Assembly (NCBI RefSeq): GCF_050908995.1
Contig: NC_135131.1
Location: 10,248,001-10,312,000, forward strand
Source: Andrena cerasifolii
Lineage: Eukaryota > Arthropoda > Insecta > Hymenoptera > Andrenidae
Direction of reading: 5' to 3'
Length of the DNA stretch: 64,000 nt
Below the pieces are notes generated by a model that saw nothing but the letters and a program-made list of their open reading frames with translations, did not search any database and was not told where the DNA came from. Shown here one piece after another: positions 32,564-43,654 of this stretch. Numbering within the stretch: position 1 is the first letter of the stretch; each line of letters starts with the position of its first letter. A program made the translations under genes and the position numbers.

Positions 32564-33592
32564 CTACAAAACATCGTGTCAGAGTCAGGGTACCAGTGAT
32601 TGCCAGCCGATTCTCGGACAGCATCGCCTCGACAAGCGTGGAGGGCGTGAAATTAGGTGGGGCGGTGGGAAGGGAGTGTGTGTACTTCATGCAGGAAGAA
32701 GATAGTAAGCGAGTCTCTTGCGTTCGTTGGCCACGAGGGCATCCAGAATTGCTTTATTGCTGGTAACGACGTTAACCTAACCCATTGACAAACGATACAT
32801 CGCATGGACCATGGCGGTGCTTGAATCGAACTTGTTGCAAAACTTCCCGTTCCTATCCATGGGATCGTTGGGTTCGTAGCAGCTTCGCCTATTGGCAGAT
32901 TACCAGGGGAACTCGCATATCGTTCGGCGTATGTACTTGGATCTTTGGCAAGATCTCGTTAAAAAAAGTGGGTCGCATGTACAGCAAACTCACGAGCCTG
33001 TTGGCACAGATTCAGAGGACTATCGAAGCTGTGCTCTTCGGATTCCGTTACTAATTCTCAAACTACTAGTCCTCCAGGAACAAACTCGTGAGCCACCGTA
33101 CGCGAACGTACGGCATCTACTACGCACCGTGTCGACCACTGAACACTCGGCTACTACACCTTAAACTCCCTTAGCTACTCAAACGACATTAGCTTTAACA
33201 CGATTCGTTAATATCCTCCGAAGAGAACGTTCATTCAACTAACCCAACCGATGTCCCAACACCACCATCAACGCTCGCGATTACCACGCCTACCACAATC
33301 TACGAAACTATTATAGAAAACGGTACCCGACCGTGTTAACGTGCCACCCGCCTAACACCCACTTCCTCCGGACAACACTGGCGCGCTATCACAGGTAACT
33401 GTCTCGAGAAAGCTGCGCGCCACGTCCGCGAGCTGTTCCCTTCGATACTTGCGTCCATCCTCATCGAAACACATCGAGGCTCGCAACTGAGTAGCGTTCA
33501 TACGCGATCCACGGCCTCATGATCACTCGTGATTCACGGAACGCCCGAGCGGGCTTGAGCAACGAATTGGATGCGCTTCGACGGGCCGGCCC
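32564..33592. other. Intron / 3' UTR stretch
   Basis: No exon is recognised. An AATAAA at 32753-32758 is the first signal past the 33593 exon (about 840 bases). The rest shows no repeat or finger signature. Confidence 0.4.
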
Positions 33593-33864
33593 TCAGAAGA
33601 GGGTGTTGCAGATGACTGGCTTGGAGGGATGCTTGTGCCGTATGTGGTCCTGGATGTTGAACTTCTTCTTGCTCAGCTTGCCGCAGTAGGGGCACTCGAA
33701 GCGCGGCGGCTTCCCGCAGTCGTACTTGAAGTGAGACGTGACGGCGCTCTTCGTCGTGTACGACTTCCGACACCGCGGACAGGGGAACCGCGCCTTGCAC
33801 TTCCACGAGCTCCTCTCCGGCTGATTGTCCTCGAGCCAGGGCAACGGCAACATTTGTAGCAACG
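33593..33864 (-). CDS. lola: lola alternative terminal zinc-finger exon (33593)
   Basis: About 89 residues. Finger 1 (C2HC) has CPRC...HFKYDC, linker GKPPRFE, finger 2 (C2H2) CPYC...HIRHKH, tail PSKPVICNTLF. The acceptor TCTTTTCCAG at 33865-33867 on + is phase 1. The nearest AATAAA is far (32753-32758), so the 3' UTR may be long. Confidence 0.88.
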
Positions 33865-35081
33865 CTGGAAAAGAAACGGAAGACCGGGGTTAGCTCGAAC
33901 GGATCGGCGCTGCAGCTATCACTTCGGGGGCTGGAGTTTTCGTTAAGCCGAGAAAGCTTAAGAACTCGGGTCAGTTGGCACAGCGATGCTCTCCCGAATG
34001 GGATCATCGAGTGGCGGAGGTTTCTAACGATCGACTTCTAGATGGTGGTTAAAGAGCGGTTCGCCGGAGGACAATGAACTTAGAGGGTTGGAATGTGCGA
34101 GGCCAGTGTGGCAACCCCGTTGCGAGAATTAGAGCGACGGCGTTTATGCGAGGTTCTGGGGTTAGGCAGACTCGAATCAAGTTCGTAAGGAGATTCGCTT
34201 GGCGAGATGGGTTTCTGTGTCTGAGACTCGGAGATGCTGCTTGCAGGCTGGCACACGCGGAGCACTGTGGCTGCCGTTCGGTTATAGACAAACAAATAAA
34301 GCGGTTGCAGGCATCCTCAAGCTGTGTACGGGGACGTGAAGTCGCTGGAGTGGTTCGTTCATACGAGAAAGGACATTGCGAGAATGGACACGGTGAGACG
34401 TAGACAAGAGTCCACGATCGATGCTGATCGTTCCCACGCCGACATCCGATTGACCTTCACCGACATTCTATCTGGAAAATGATTCGATAAGTTAGTGAGT
34501 CGGTTCGAAGACAGGCGAGGGATCCCTTGATAAGAGACGTCTGAATATCTCCTTTGTAACTAGCGGTCGTTTGGAGTCTGATGATTCACCAATATTGGTG
34601 TTCGTTACTTAAGAGAACTGCACTTTTAATTAGCCAGTTGATTGATTGATAAAATGGAAAAGGAATTTTGTACGTAGGGATGAAATAATGGCCCCCTGCG
34701 GTGGTATCAGGAAGACACCAAGAGGACCTTCACTTTTCCTCCTTACACGGAGAACACGCCCAAGTATCAGTGCACCATCAGGTCTCCCATGAAGCTACAT
34801 AGCCTGCAATTTCAACTAGAACATCGGAACACGTATTCGAAAAGCCGCTGCTACATCTAAAGGCCTGAAAGCATGATCCCCAACAGTGGACATGGACGTT
34901 TTACCATTAAAGTCGAGTCGCATGAAGTGGAATGAAAGGACGAGGGGTCGGGAGGTCTCAGAACGCAAACACTCATCCTCTTGACGAATCGTCTTTTATT
35001 TCCAGAATCAATAAAGCAAAAGTGAAGGGATAATTCGTAAAATAATTAAAGGATAATTCGTCGCGGGGTTCACAGGCGATC
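33865..35081. other. Intron / 3' UTR stretch
   Basis: No exon signature is seen. The only assigned element is the AATAAA at 34995-35000 used by the 35082 exon. Confidence 0.4.
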
Positions 35082-35317
35082 CTACTGCTCGTATTGAAGA
35101 ACAACGACTTCGAGCTTCGAGCCAGGGTGCTTCACGCGTATGTGCTTGTAAACGTTGTTCGACTGCTTGCTTCTCATCTGACAGTAAGGGCACTGGAACC
35201 TCGGCGGGCTGCCGCACTCGAACTTGTAGTGGCGCAGCATGTGGTGCAGGTGCTGGTAACTCCTCCCACATTTTGGGCAAGTGAACCTGATATATCGTGC
35301 CCTTGTTAACGATCGCA
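35082..35317 (-). CDS. lola: lola alternative terminal zinc-finger exon (35082)
   Basis: About 77 residues. Finger 1 (C2HC) has CPKC...HYKFEC, linker GSPPRFQ, finger 2 (C2H2) CPYC...HIRVKH, tail PGSKLEVVVLQYEQ. The acceptor is less certain than elsewhere: TTTAACAG (CTG at 35318-35320 on +) gives phase 1 but has a weak pyrimidine tract, and the frame stays open to 35339. The polyadenylation signal is at 34995-35000. Confidence 0.84.
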
Positions 35318-35661
35318 CTGTTAAACCTCTGTTAATCACTTCTCGGTTAATTCTTCCACGCGTGATGAGAACCGTACGATTCCTTTGCTTGGTTTCTTAA
35401 AAAAAAATCCTAAATTTTGCTATGTTTGCAGTCCAAAGAATAGGATTCCCCCCTTAAGAATTTCCAAAGTTAACTTTCTCTCGAAGACGAACCCTTACAC
35501 CATCGACTTCCCTTTCCACAAAAAATCACCCTCCATCTGCTACTACTGCACCTCGTAGGGGGTGTAAAATCACATGGAAGGTGTGATGTAAAAAAAAAGA
35601 AGGTGTCTGTCTTCGCACTTATTGTTAGTGCATCATGCCCCCGTGCAAATCCTCGGGCAAT

Positions 35662-35938
35662 TTAAGTGACCGTGTGGTAAGCGCGGAAGCAAGGGGTGAC
35701 GCAGAGTCCAACGTTGCATTCAGGACAATAGTATCTTGTCTCTTTACGGACACGTTTCCCGTTCTCGGATGTCTTCCTGCAGCATCGAGCGCACTGTCTC
35801 GTGGGATTCGCCCTTTTCCCCGTCGGCGGTATTCTCTCTGGGAAATGTCTCTCGGTCAGACGTCGAGGTGCAGCGGTGGTCATGGCCACGCGAGCAGAGT
35901 CCACGTTCGCAGGGAAGGTGCGATACTTCACCTCCGTC
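35662..35938 (-). CDS. Terminal exon encoding a piggyBac-transposase-type cysteine-rich domain
   Basis: About 91 residues. From about residue 29 the sequence RRLTERHFPERIPPTGKRAN, then PTRQCARC, KETRYYCPEC and GLCVTPCFRAYHT, has the layout of the C-terminal zinc-binding domain of piggyBac-family transposases (HFP..IPPT lead-in, C-x2-C, YxC-x2-C, C-x3-C, YH). No catalytic domain accompanies it. The acceptor TTTGCATTGCAG (35939-35941 on +) gives a phase-2 entry, which fits the donor of the 36154-36268 segment. No canonical AATAAA lies within 300 bases. It is either a domain captured by lola or a relic of a transposon. Confidence 0.62.
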
Positions 35939-36153
35939 CTGCAATGCAAATGTGTATTTCGTTCGAAAGACGACGCAGAATGCCTGTGAAAAGGCGCGAG
36001 TCGACGCGTGGAACAGGGGTGTCTCCGGAGAATCGTACCGAACGGGGCAGCATTGCAAAGTGACCAGGGAAGATGTAACCGAGAAGTGATTAACGTTCGT
36101 TCGCACTAGTGGCAGCAACGAAGCTTCCGTGGTTGTGCGAATTAGCAACTGAC

Positions 36154-36268
36154 CTGTCGTTATTGTCCTTTCCGGGTTGCGCGTCCGGTGGAACATGACA
36201 CTGTTGCACCACTTGGGCCGCGGACATGGTAAATGGGAAGCCCATCGACGGAGGAAAATACATTGCAC
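36154..36268 (-). CDS. lola: Candidate internal lola exon preceding the piggyBac-type exon
   Basis: A 115-base segment bounded by a good acceptor (CTGATTGCAG, CTG at 36269-36271 on +), entering in the array's phase 1, and a good donor (ACAG then GTCAGT at 36153-36148). It encodes about 38 residues beginning AMYFPPSMGFPFTMSAAQVV with a Pro-rich end. Its 3' phase (2) matches the acceptor at 35938, and splicing across the 215-base gap keeps one open frame into the cysteine-rich domain. If unspliced it would end at TAA 36090. Support is structural only. Confidence 0.5.
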
Positions 36269-36695
36269 CTGCAATCAGAAGAATAGCATCGTGACGGGGC
36301 GTAGTTTCTCGACAGCGTCGCAGAGTCATTAAGGCCGGATGAGATGAACGAGCAAGCGAGTGCTCGTTGCGGTTGCACGGAGGAGCGACGCGTAAAACGG
36401 GGGTGAAATTCAATTCCGCGAGTTGGTGTTGGGAGTGGAGAAGGTGCTTCGGTGCCTCGAATAAGCGAGCTTTATTACACATCTCCTGCGTACAGCTGAA
36501 CAGTTTTCCAAGGCCAGTGGGGCTCGGCGTGGCTACAGAGGAGGCACGAGTATCGAGTACCGGTGGAGGACTTGCTTCACCTCTGCCCCTTGAAACTTGC
36601 TACTCGTCTATTCGCGCGTTGACCGCGTGTATCACTGGGCTGAATGTCCGTGGCAGTGATCGAGGGAGTTACTCTCATAATCGTGCGTGATTCGG

Positions 36696-36961
36696 TTAAT
36701 TCTTTCGCGCGTACAACTGTCTGTTAGTGGTGACGTCGGTGAGGAAGACGCGCATGCCTCGGTGCTTGGTCCTGATGTGCCTGTACACGTTCGAAATCTC
36801 CTTCGAGTGCATGTCGCAGTACGGGCACTTGAACCTCGGCCCCTGGCCGCAGCCGTAGCGCACGTGCCTACGGAGGTTCGTTTCCCTCGTGAATCCGCTC
36901 GGGCAGTTCGGGCAGCAGAACCTCTTCGACCTGTTCCGCCAGACGCCGAACCCGCGGCAAA
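36696..36961 (-). CDS. lola: lola alternative terminal zinc-finger exon (36696)
   Basis: About 87 residues. Finger 1 (C2HC) has CPNC...HVRYGC, linker GQGPRFK, finger 2 (C2H2) CPYC...HIRTKH, tail RGMRVFLTDVTTNRQLYARKN. The N-terminus is basic (VWRNRSKRF). The acceptor TCTGTTGCAG at 36962-36964 on + is phase 1. The polyadenylation signal is at 36471-36476. Confidence 0.89.
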
Positions 36962-37292
36962 CTGCAACAGAAAACGCAGAGGGATACTTGCGCACGGTCC
37001 ACGATAACGGCGGCTAGACACAAAGATCGACGGCGACAGAGATTCGTGCAACTACGACAATCCTCGCGGAGCAGGCTCGGTCTTCGGTGCTCAACGAAGT
37101 CACTTAGGAGGAGCTATGGCTACCAGGCGGGCGCCAAGTTCCCGTGGTAGGTGCTACCAAGTTTCCTCAGCATTCGCGCTCAAACCTCTGACGAAGTTAG
37201 GTACGATCTTGGGGAAACGTTGGGATATCCTTCCACCAAAACAGGGTGCATACCTGAGTGCCTTGAATGGCAAGGTTTAGTAGCCTGTTGAA

Positions 37293-37495
37293 TTAAGATC
37301 GATTCGAGCAAAAGTGATCGAGGTTCGATGTTGGGAGCAGAACAGTTGGAACGAAAGGAATTGGCTGAGCACTTGTGCAGTTTGAATTAGATACTTGGAA
37401 TCGAGGGAAGGTGTTGTCGAATATCAGGCGAGGGATGTGAAACGCTGAGCGAGCTTGATCAACCAGTTGCTTTCGTTCCAACTGCAGCGAGACGC
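37293..37495 (-). CDS. lola: Possible finger-less lola terminal exon
   Basis: The acceptor GATTTTCTTACAG (CTG at 37496-37498 on +) is strong and enters in phase 1, opening 66 codons (starting VSLQLERKQLVDQARSAFHI) to TAA. No domain is recognised and no AATAAA occurs within several hundred bases, so this may be chance. Confidence 0.25.
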
Positions 37496-37789
37496 CTGTA
37501 AGAAAATCAGCGACGGTGAAACTGTATGGGTTACAAGAGAGCAATGGTCTCGATTTCCACGGATGAATCTATGCGCTTGGATAGGCCGGGTTACTCGCGT
37601 GAATCCAAACGCGTAAACTCATGCACGAGCGCCACGACCATCACTGTCCTCGCACGCCATAGGTGCAGGATAGTGAGAGGATTGAAGAAACGCGACGTCC
37701 GCCACTTCTGTTTTTTTTTTTTTGGTTCTAAGGTACACTTTACTCGTTGCAAGCCCAACCGCTCGTACAGATAGCCCTGGTCAATGGTC

Positions 37790-38091
37790 TCAGAGAATTG
37801 TTTTGTTGTCCTGCGTCGGGGTATCTTTCGGAAAGTAGGTTCTCCGGTTCTCCACGTCGATCGCGTACACGGTGTGGCACTCGTGAAGGCGTTTCACGTG
37901 CTTGTACGTGTCCGACGGGTATCGGGACTTATAGGGACAATAGGGGCACTTGTAGCGTGGCTCCTTCCCGTTGCATGCGCTGACTATGTGACGTTTCAGG
38001 TGGACTTTCGTCGAGTAATTGTGCGGACAGTTCAAACACTGATACGGTTTCGTGCTCCACGGGCAGTAGTTGTACCAATCGTTGTAGTATC
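37790..38091 (-). CDS. lola: lola alternative terminal zinc-finger exon (37790)
   Basis: About 99 residues. The N-terminus is aromatic (YYNDWYNYCPW). Finger 1 (C2HC) has CLNC...HIVSAC, with an eight-residue linker NGKEPRYK, finger 2 (C2H2) CPYC...HVKRLH, and a longish tail ending TPTQDNKTIL. The acceptor CTGTTCCAG at 38092-38094 on + is phase 1. No canonical polyadenylation signal was found just downstream. Confidence 0.87.
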
Positions 38092-38512
38092 CTGGAACAG
38101 ATCGGAACGGTCGTGTTTTCTTTACGTAAACGTCACACGCTGGTGCTACGGTTAATCGTCCTTAACTAGCTCTGTTTCGGCCCTCTGTGCCGGGGCGATA
38201 GCTCGAGAAAGAGAGGATAGTCAAACGGTACAATGGATTCTGCGAAATGAGCGTGCTGGGATAAATACAAATTGCGTTTATTGATTCGTACACCTCGTCG
38301 CCATACACAGGCTCCGTGGAATCACACGGCGCAACAATTCCAACACCGCTCGCGTCTAGCATCCCGCGTGACGTCTCGACGCGCGGCGCGATCAGGTCGA
38401 CATCCTCGACACCGGTAATACTGGCTAATATTTCGCGATAATGTACAAAATTCGAGTTGAGGGGAACGAGATGGGGGAACTCTCAGAATCTACATCGACG
38501 CAGCGGAGCGGA

Positions 38513-38796
38513 TCAGAACCAATTCTCCACTTTGAACACCGTCGACGTGTTCTCGCTGGGCATGCCATGGATATCGATGGCGAATACTCTGCACGCCGTG
38601 TGCTTCCGTCTCACGTGGGCGTATATGTCCGACGTCTTTTTACTCCTTTGCAGGCAGTAGGGACACTGAAAACGCGGCTCCTGCCTGCACTCGTACTTCA
38701 AGTGCCTCGTGAGACTCGGCTTCTGGCCGAACCCGCTCGGGCAGTTCGGGCATGGGAACTTCTTGTCCTTGCTAACCGAGGCCGGCCTGCAGGAAC
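38513..38796 (-). CDS. lola: lola alternative terminal zinc-finger exon (38513)
   Basis: About 93 residues. Finger 1 (C2HC) has CPNC...HLKYEC, linker RQEPRFQ, finger 2 (C2H2) CPYC...HVRRKH, then a 28-residue tail containing VFAIDIHGMPSENTS. The acceptor CCCCTTCTAG (CT at 38797-38798 on +) is phase 1. The polyadenylation signal is at 38277-38282. Confidence 0.88.
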
Positions 38797-39308
38797 CTAG
38801 AAGGGGAAAAAGTCGACGTTAAGCCAAACGAAAAACGGAGGCGTCGATCACTGGCTCCCCTCCGTCCCTGCCTTACGAACGGGGGACGCGTCGGTCTCTC
38901 TACTCTCGCCAACCGACATCGCTCTCAATGCAGGCCGGGTGCGGTTAATTTCGCTTCTAGATTCCCGAGAGGTGTTCGACCGCGGGTCGTTGTTAGTGCC
39001 TACGTTAATAGCCCGCGTGGATGCGATACCCCCGAAGCCCAGAGAGCAAACAACAAGTGCGGAATACATGCGAAGCTCGAGTCGCGTGTTGGTTGAGTGA
39101 GAGGGGTGGTTACGGGTTTCGGGCCGGGCGGTTTCGTTACTGGTACATACTCTGCCTTGTTACGGGGTATAGATTTACAATAGGCCGACTAGACTCGCAA
39201 GCCAGCGTGACGGACAGTGTGCTTGAACGTCGCTAATGAAATTACAGTGGCAAACGGAGGCTGGGGCAACGACGAGAGGCTCGGACGCCACTTGGCCCCG
39301 TTCTTCGC

Positions 39309-39586
39309 TCACCGAAGAACCTCCCACGACCGGAACATATCGATCACGTAGACGTCGTGGTTCTGATGCTTGCTCTTGATGTGCTTCCGTATGTCCGCCT
39401 TCACCTTGCACACGTACTCGCAGTAAGGGCACTTGAATCTCGGCTGCTGGCCGCACTGGTAGCGCAGGTGGCTGGTCAGGTTCCTCTTCCACGCGAACAC
39501 GCTGCGGCAGTTGGGGTTCGGGCAGGCGAACTTGCTGGGCTTCGTGAACCAGTTGGTCCGCCGGTGGCTGCTCCACTCTTTGCACC
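39309..39586 (-). CDS. lola: lola alternative terminal zinc-finger exon, C-x4-C finger 1 (copy 1 of 3)
   Basis: About 91 residues. Finger 1 uses CPNPNC (C-x4-C) with HLRYQC, unlike the C-x2-C of other exons. Linker GQQPRFK; finger 2 (C2H2) CPYC...HIKSKH; tail QNHDVYVIDMFRSWEVLR. The acceptor TTTTTCAG at 39587-39589 on + is phase 1. The next two exons share the C-x4-C form and the WK..L..HLRY/KY pattern, marking a local duplication. No nearby AATAAA was seen. Confidence 0.88.
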
Positions 39587-39791
39587 CTGAAAAACAACGT
39601 GCCGTTCGCGATCAGTGGTACCGGGGGCTGGCCACGCGACTTAAACCGCCAGTCATTCGCCAACATCTCCTAACTAACGCGTGGGGATAGAACGAGGGAT
39701 ATCTTGGGGGCAGACTCGGTCGAATTTTCAATGTTTATTGCGGCAGGCGCGACGCGCGAATCGGTTGTACATTCCAGGAGGGTTGGTTCCT

Positions 39792-40081
39792 CTAACGAAA
39801 TGGGAGGGAAGGCTGCTGGAACAGACTGACGACATAGATGCGTCTGTTCTTGTGCTTGCGCGCAAGGTGTTTGTTCACGTTGCTTTTCAATTTGCCAATG
39901 TAATCGCAGTAGGGACATTTAAACTGGGGGGGACGGCCACACTCGTATCGCAGATGCCTGCTGAGACTTCCCTTCCAGTTGAAAGTCCGACCGCAGCCCC
40001 TATTAGGACACGCGAATTTCGACTGCCGCGCACTTTCCACCGAGGACGGTGTCTCGATCGACCTGAACGGCCCACCGGCAC
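39792..40081 (-). CDS. lola: lola alternative terminal zinc-finger exon, C-x4-C finger 1 (copy 2 of 3)
   Basis: About 95 residues. Finger 1 is CPNRGC...HLRYEC with FNWKGSLSR between; linker GRPPQFK; finger 2 (C2H2) CPYC...HLARKH; tail KNRRIYVVSLFQQPSLPFR. The acceptor GATTGCAG at 40082-40084 on + is phase 1. The polyadenylation signal is at 39734-39739, about 55 bases past the stop. Confidence 0.88.
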
Positions 40082-40472
40082 CTGCAATCAAAGGGAACCG
40101 GTAAAAGATCCTGAAACGGGCGCGGCCGGGGTGAGATGCGCTTCTCTAACGTCGCATGTCCGTCAGCCACTGTTTTACGAAAGCGAAACTGCTCCTTGAA
40201 ACAGAAACGCTAGCTCCGGCGACGAGACGCTTGGATAAGACTGGTATGGCAAGACAAACACGCAGAGTTGATTCGAAAGAGGCTGAGCAGTGTTTCTCCC
40301 AGGTACCAGTCAACAAAGAGCCTCGTCCGAGGTTGCTGCTCGATTCCGATCGACTCGGCAGTAAATGGCGGCTGCATTACTCTCGAGAAATAGGGAAAAG
40401 TGTGTTTTATTTGCGATGAAGTACAAGTGTCGAGGTTGATAGTAGCAGGTTAATCAATTAGAATATCCAGGA

Positions 40473-40762
40473 TCAGTTGGTGAGCAGCTCGAGGACGTAG
40501 ATCGCCAGGCCCTGGTGCTTCCTGGCGATGTGCTTCTTCACGTCCCCCTTCACCTTGCAACGATAGGGGCAGTAGGGGCACTTGAACCGCGGCTCGTGGC
40601 CGCAATCGTATTTCAGGTGTCTGTTCAGGTTCCCCTTCCAATTGAAGGGCCTCGCGCAATTCGGGTTCGGGCAGACGTACATCCCCGGTTTCAGTGCCCT
40701 GAACCGCTGCGGATTTCTGCGCCTAGGGTAATTGTTAGCGTAATACCACTTCCGCTGGCTAC
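40473..40762 (-). CDS. lola: lola alternative terminal zinc-finger exon, C-x4-C finger 1 (copy 3 of 3)
   Basis: About 95 residues. Finger 1 is CPNPNC...HLKYDC with FNWKGNLNR between, nearly the same core as the 39792 exon; linker GHEPRFK; finger 2 (C2H2) CPYC...HIARKH; tail QGLAIYVLELLTN. The acceptor TTTGTTGCAG at 40763-40765 on + is phase 1. The polyadenylation signal is at 40406-40411. Confidence 0.89.
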
Positions 40763-41294
40763 CTGCAACAAACGAAGAGACGAGATTGTCTCGTGGCGAT
40801 GAAAATCGCTTGGTTCCACGCTGCTCCGCTCTCCTCGCTACCAAATGAACGCAGGGGGTTCAGATTCCGTTAAGGGGAAGGTTAGAAAGTTTCTAAAAAT
40901 TGTATTTTATTGGCATCGGTACATCCCCCTGACAGACACAGCTCCCTTATCCTACGTGTCAACCCCTCGCGCACCAACGACCGTCCAAAGTCGCGGTTAA
41001 AATAGAAAGAAATGGGTGCGGGTGCTTCTAACAGCGATCTATCAACGGGATAGGTGGATTCAGTACGCAAGGAGCCGACCAGTCAAATCTCAGTCGACAG
41101 AGACACTGCCAGCTTCCGTCGGGCATACAAATGCAGAGAAGATTTATTAATTAAACGTTTCAAGAATTCATTCAGGCACGTGGTTCTCCAGATGCAAAGG
41201 CATCTTGTCCACGCAGGGATGTGGAAGCTTTCCGTTCGTGGGGGAAGAGGAAGCTTTCGCTCGTTGAAATGTTATTATTCCCGGGGGGTCGACT

Positions 41295-41557
41295 CTAAGT
41301 GTCGATCACGAAGACGGTGCAGTCCTTGTGCATCCTGTTGATGTGCCTGAGTATGTTGGACTTCCACTTGCCGCGGTAGTAGCAGTAGGGGCACTTGAAC
41401 CGCGGCTCCATGCCGCATTCGTTCCGCAGGTGCCTCTTCAGGGTGCACTGCCACACGAAAACGCTGGGACAGTTCGGGCAGGGGAACTTCTTGAACTGTT
41501 GCCCGGTGAACCGTCTCCGTCGCTTCTTGCAGCGCTCGTTCATAAGGCGGTGGTAAT
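41295..41557 (-). CDS. lola: lola alternative terminal zinc-finger exon (41295)
   Basis: About 86 residues. The N-terminus is strongly basic (ERCKKRRRRF). Finger 1 (C2HC) has CPNC...HLRNEC, linker GMEPRFK, finger 2 (C2H2) CPYC...HINRMH, tail KDCTVFVIDT. The acceptor GCTTTCAG at 41558-41560 on + is phase 1. A polyadenylation signal lies at 41143-41148; another AATAAA at 40906-40911 may be a second choice. Confidence 0.89.
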
Positions 41558-42031
41558 CTGAAAGCAGAATTCGTGGCTCGATATTATCTCAATGAATCGG
41601 AGATGCCTCTAGCCACGACTCACGATGAATTCAAGTTAGAACATACACGTGTCCATGGATTGGTTAGTGATTGCAGGTACCCCGAGCAGCGTCTCGAGTA
41701 AACGGATCAGCGGATGAGAGATGTATTGTGACTGGAGTCTCGGAAAGAGGTCTCGAGTCAGTATGCGTACACTTGCAAGAAGAACGATCGTGGGATGAGG
41801 ACTTTGGGGCACCATTTATTGCGTATTTGTTCGATAAATGAAGCGGATAATGGGGGATACATATAGACGCGAGTTCCTCCGGCAAAGGGTTGCATCTGCC
41901 TTTATTTCCAAGACTTCTGAGCTTCGCAGGACTCAGAGTGTTTTAGTAACAGTGGTTCCCTTCTTCTGGAAGAGTACGCAAAGTGTCTTTGATCGTGTTC
42001 GCCGACTTAGAAGCTGCCTGAGAGCTTGCGT

Positions 42032-42306
42032 TCAGTTGGGCTTGTTGACACAGTGCCTGACGACGTCCATGGCGAAAACCTCGCGCTTCTTGTGGGCGGT
42101 GCGGACGTGCCTGTAGACGTTACTGCGAAGCTTGCAGCGGTACCAGCAGTAAGGGCACTTGAACCGTGGATTCTGACCGCAGGAGTAGAGCAGGTGCCTG
42201 TTCAGGCTGTTCTTCCTCTTGAAGGTGCGATTGCACGTTGGACAGGGATGGTGTACGTCCATGATCTCGTACTGACGTGGTAAGTGCGTCAGGTGAACGT
42301 ATGCAC
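42032..42306 (-). CDS. lola: lola alternative terminal zinc-finger exon (42032)
   Basis: About 90 residues. Finger 1 (C2HC) has CPTC...HLLYSC with an RKNSLNR core, linker GQNPRFK, finger 2 (C2H2) CPYC...HVRTAH, tail KKREVFAMDVVRHCVNKPN. The acceptor GTTCACAG at 42307-42309 on + is phase 1. AATAAA signals lie at 41901-41906 and 41815-41820. Confidence 0.89.
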
Positions 42307-43654
42307 CTGTGAACGAGAGAAACAGATTGCCTGGGGTTAATAGCGTGCTCCAGCTTCCTGCAACAACGTGGCGCGACAACACCAACGGAACGCGCAACGC
42401 TCCTATAATTCCCAGCGCTTCGAGCTCGCCAAATCCAGCCTGGATCGATTACCTGAAAGCGTAATTGCAACCGGTTGGCTACTCTTGCAGATTCTTTCTG
42501 AAGAGTTCGCCCGACGAACACACCCGAATGAAAGCAGCAGACCCTTTGGATTTCTTTACTCGTGAATCACTCATAGAAGTAGCTATGGGCGAAGCTGTCA
42601 TCGCTGTCGGAGCCTCGATGCTTCTTGGTGGAAATGATCGAAAGGTGGACTAGATTCTGGAAAAGAAGGAAAACCTTCTGGTCAAACAACGAAGGAAATC
42701 CAAGGTCTCTGGGAAATTGAAAGGGCGGTGTGGCTGCACCTGCGAGAGAACGGTAACAACTCTATGGATGTCGTAGAAAAACATTGAAAACTCTTCGTTT
42801 AATCAGTGCACTCTCTGCTCCGTGGAGGTAAAGCGAAACTGGACACGCAGACACAGAGAAGAGAAACAGGAACTCTGGGCAGAATGTGAGCCTGGAGAAG
42901 CTTGAAATAAAGTAAAAGGGTGTGGTAAATGCGTCTTCTTTATTCACAGTCTTTGAAGGGCGAGTACAATTCCCGAAGGACGACGAAGGTAGCTCTCGGA
43001 CACGTTGCGACCGAGATTGAAAACCTGTGAACTGTACACTACATTGCAGTAAAATTGTTCACTGTAATGCCTGGTCTTCATAAGTGTAGGAATAGGTTTA
43101 GTAATTCCTACGTGTTTCGGAAGCCACGGAAAAAGAGAGCCGCGTGTTGATCAGTCGCGTTTGCCAGCACGGCTAACGCCGACTCTCCGCGGTCTCTTAG
43201 TCCAGGCTCCATCTTATTACAGGGGTTCCTGATCCCACGCAAGGAAACTTATACGAGGGGTTTGCCGAATCGTTCGAAGAACACCTAGAAAGAGAAACAT
43301 GCATCGATCGGTTGAGTCTAATCTAAGTTACACCCGCTGGAAGTGGACACCGTATTTAGTATAAACAGTAGTCACAGATTCGTATAGTGCACGGCCACAG
43401 TAGCGATAAAAATAAGTAGAAAAGTATTGGTAGAAGTGGCCACCGTTCGCCTATTCCCCCTTAACAGAGAATGTAACAGAAATCTGTCACAAGCCGGGAA
43501 ATATCGACTCTCCATCCCCGAGGTGTTCAAATACCAACACTTTTCCCCTCATTCTGACGAACGCTACTAGCGCGAACACTTCGCGCCACGAACTCTCCAG
43601 CGTTTTACACAGAAGGTGGACACGTAAGGACGACACGGAGGTGCCTCGGTGTTC
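42307..43654. other. Intron and 3' UTR of the 43655 exon
   Basis: Contains the second SINE copy (43107-43238) and an AATAAA at 42939-42944. Phase-1 acceptor-like sites at about 42453, 42691 and 42740 open 16, 19 and 57 codons without a recognisable motif; none is called. Confidence 0.4.
43107..43238 (-). repeat. tRNA-derived SINE, copy 2 (B box deleted)
   Basis: Matches the 7514-7679 repeat end to end (CCTACGTGTT...GGTTCCTGATCCCAC on +) but lacks about 28 bases that hold the B box in copy 1, so it cannot direct its own RNA polymerase III transcription. It lies in the predicted 3' UTR of the 43655 exon. Confidence 0.7.

Noticed and set aside
42397..42740. Phase-1 acceptor-like sites upstream of the 42032 exon (16, 19 and 57 codons)
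   Set aside because: Several overlapping weak candidates, no motif, no polyadenylation signal before the next exon.
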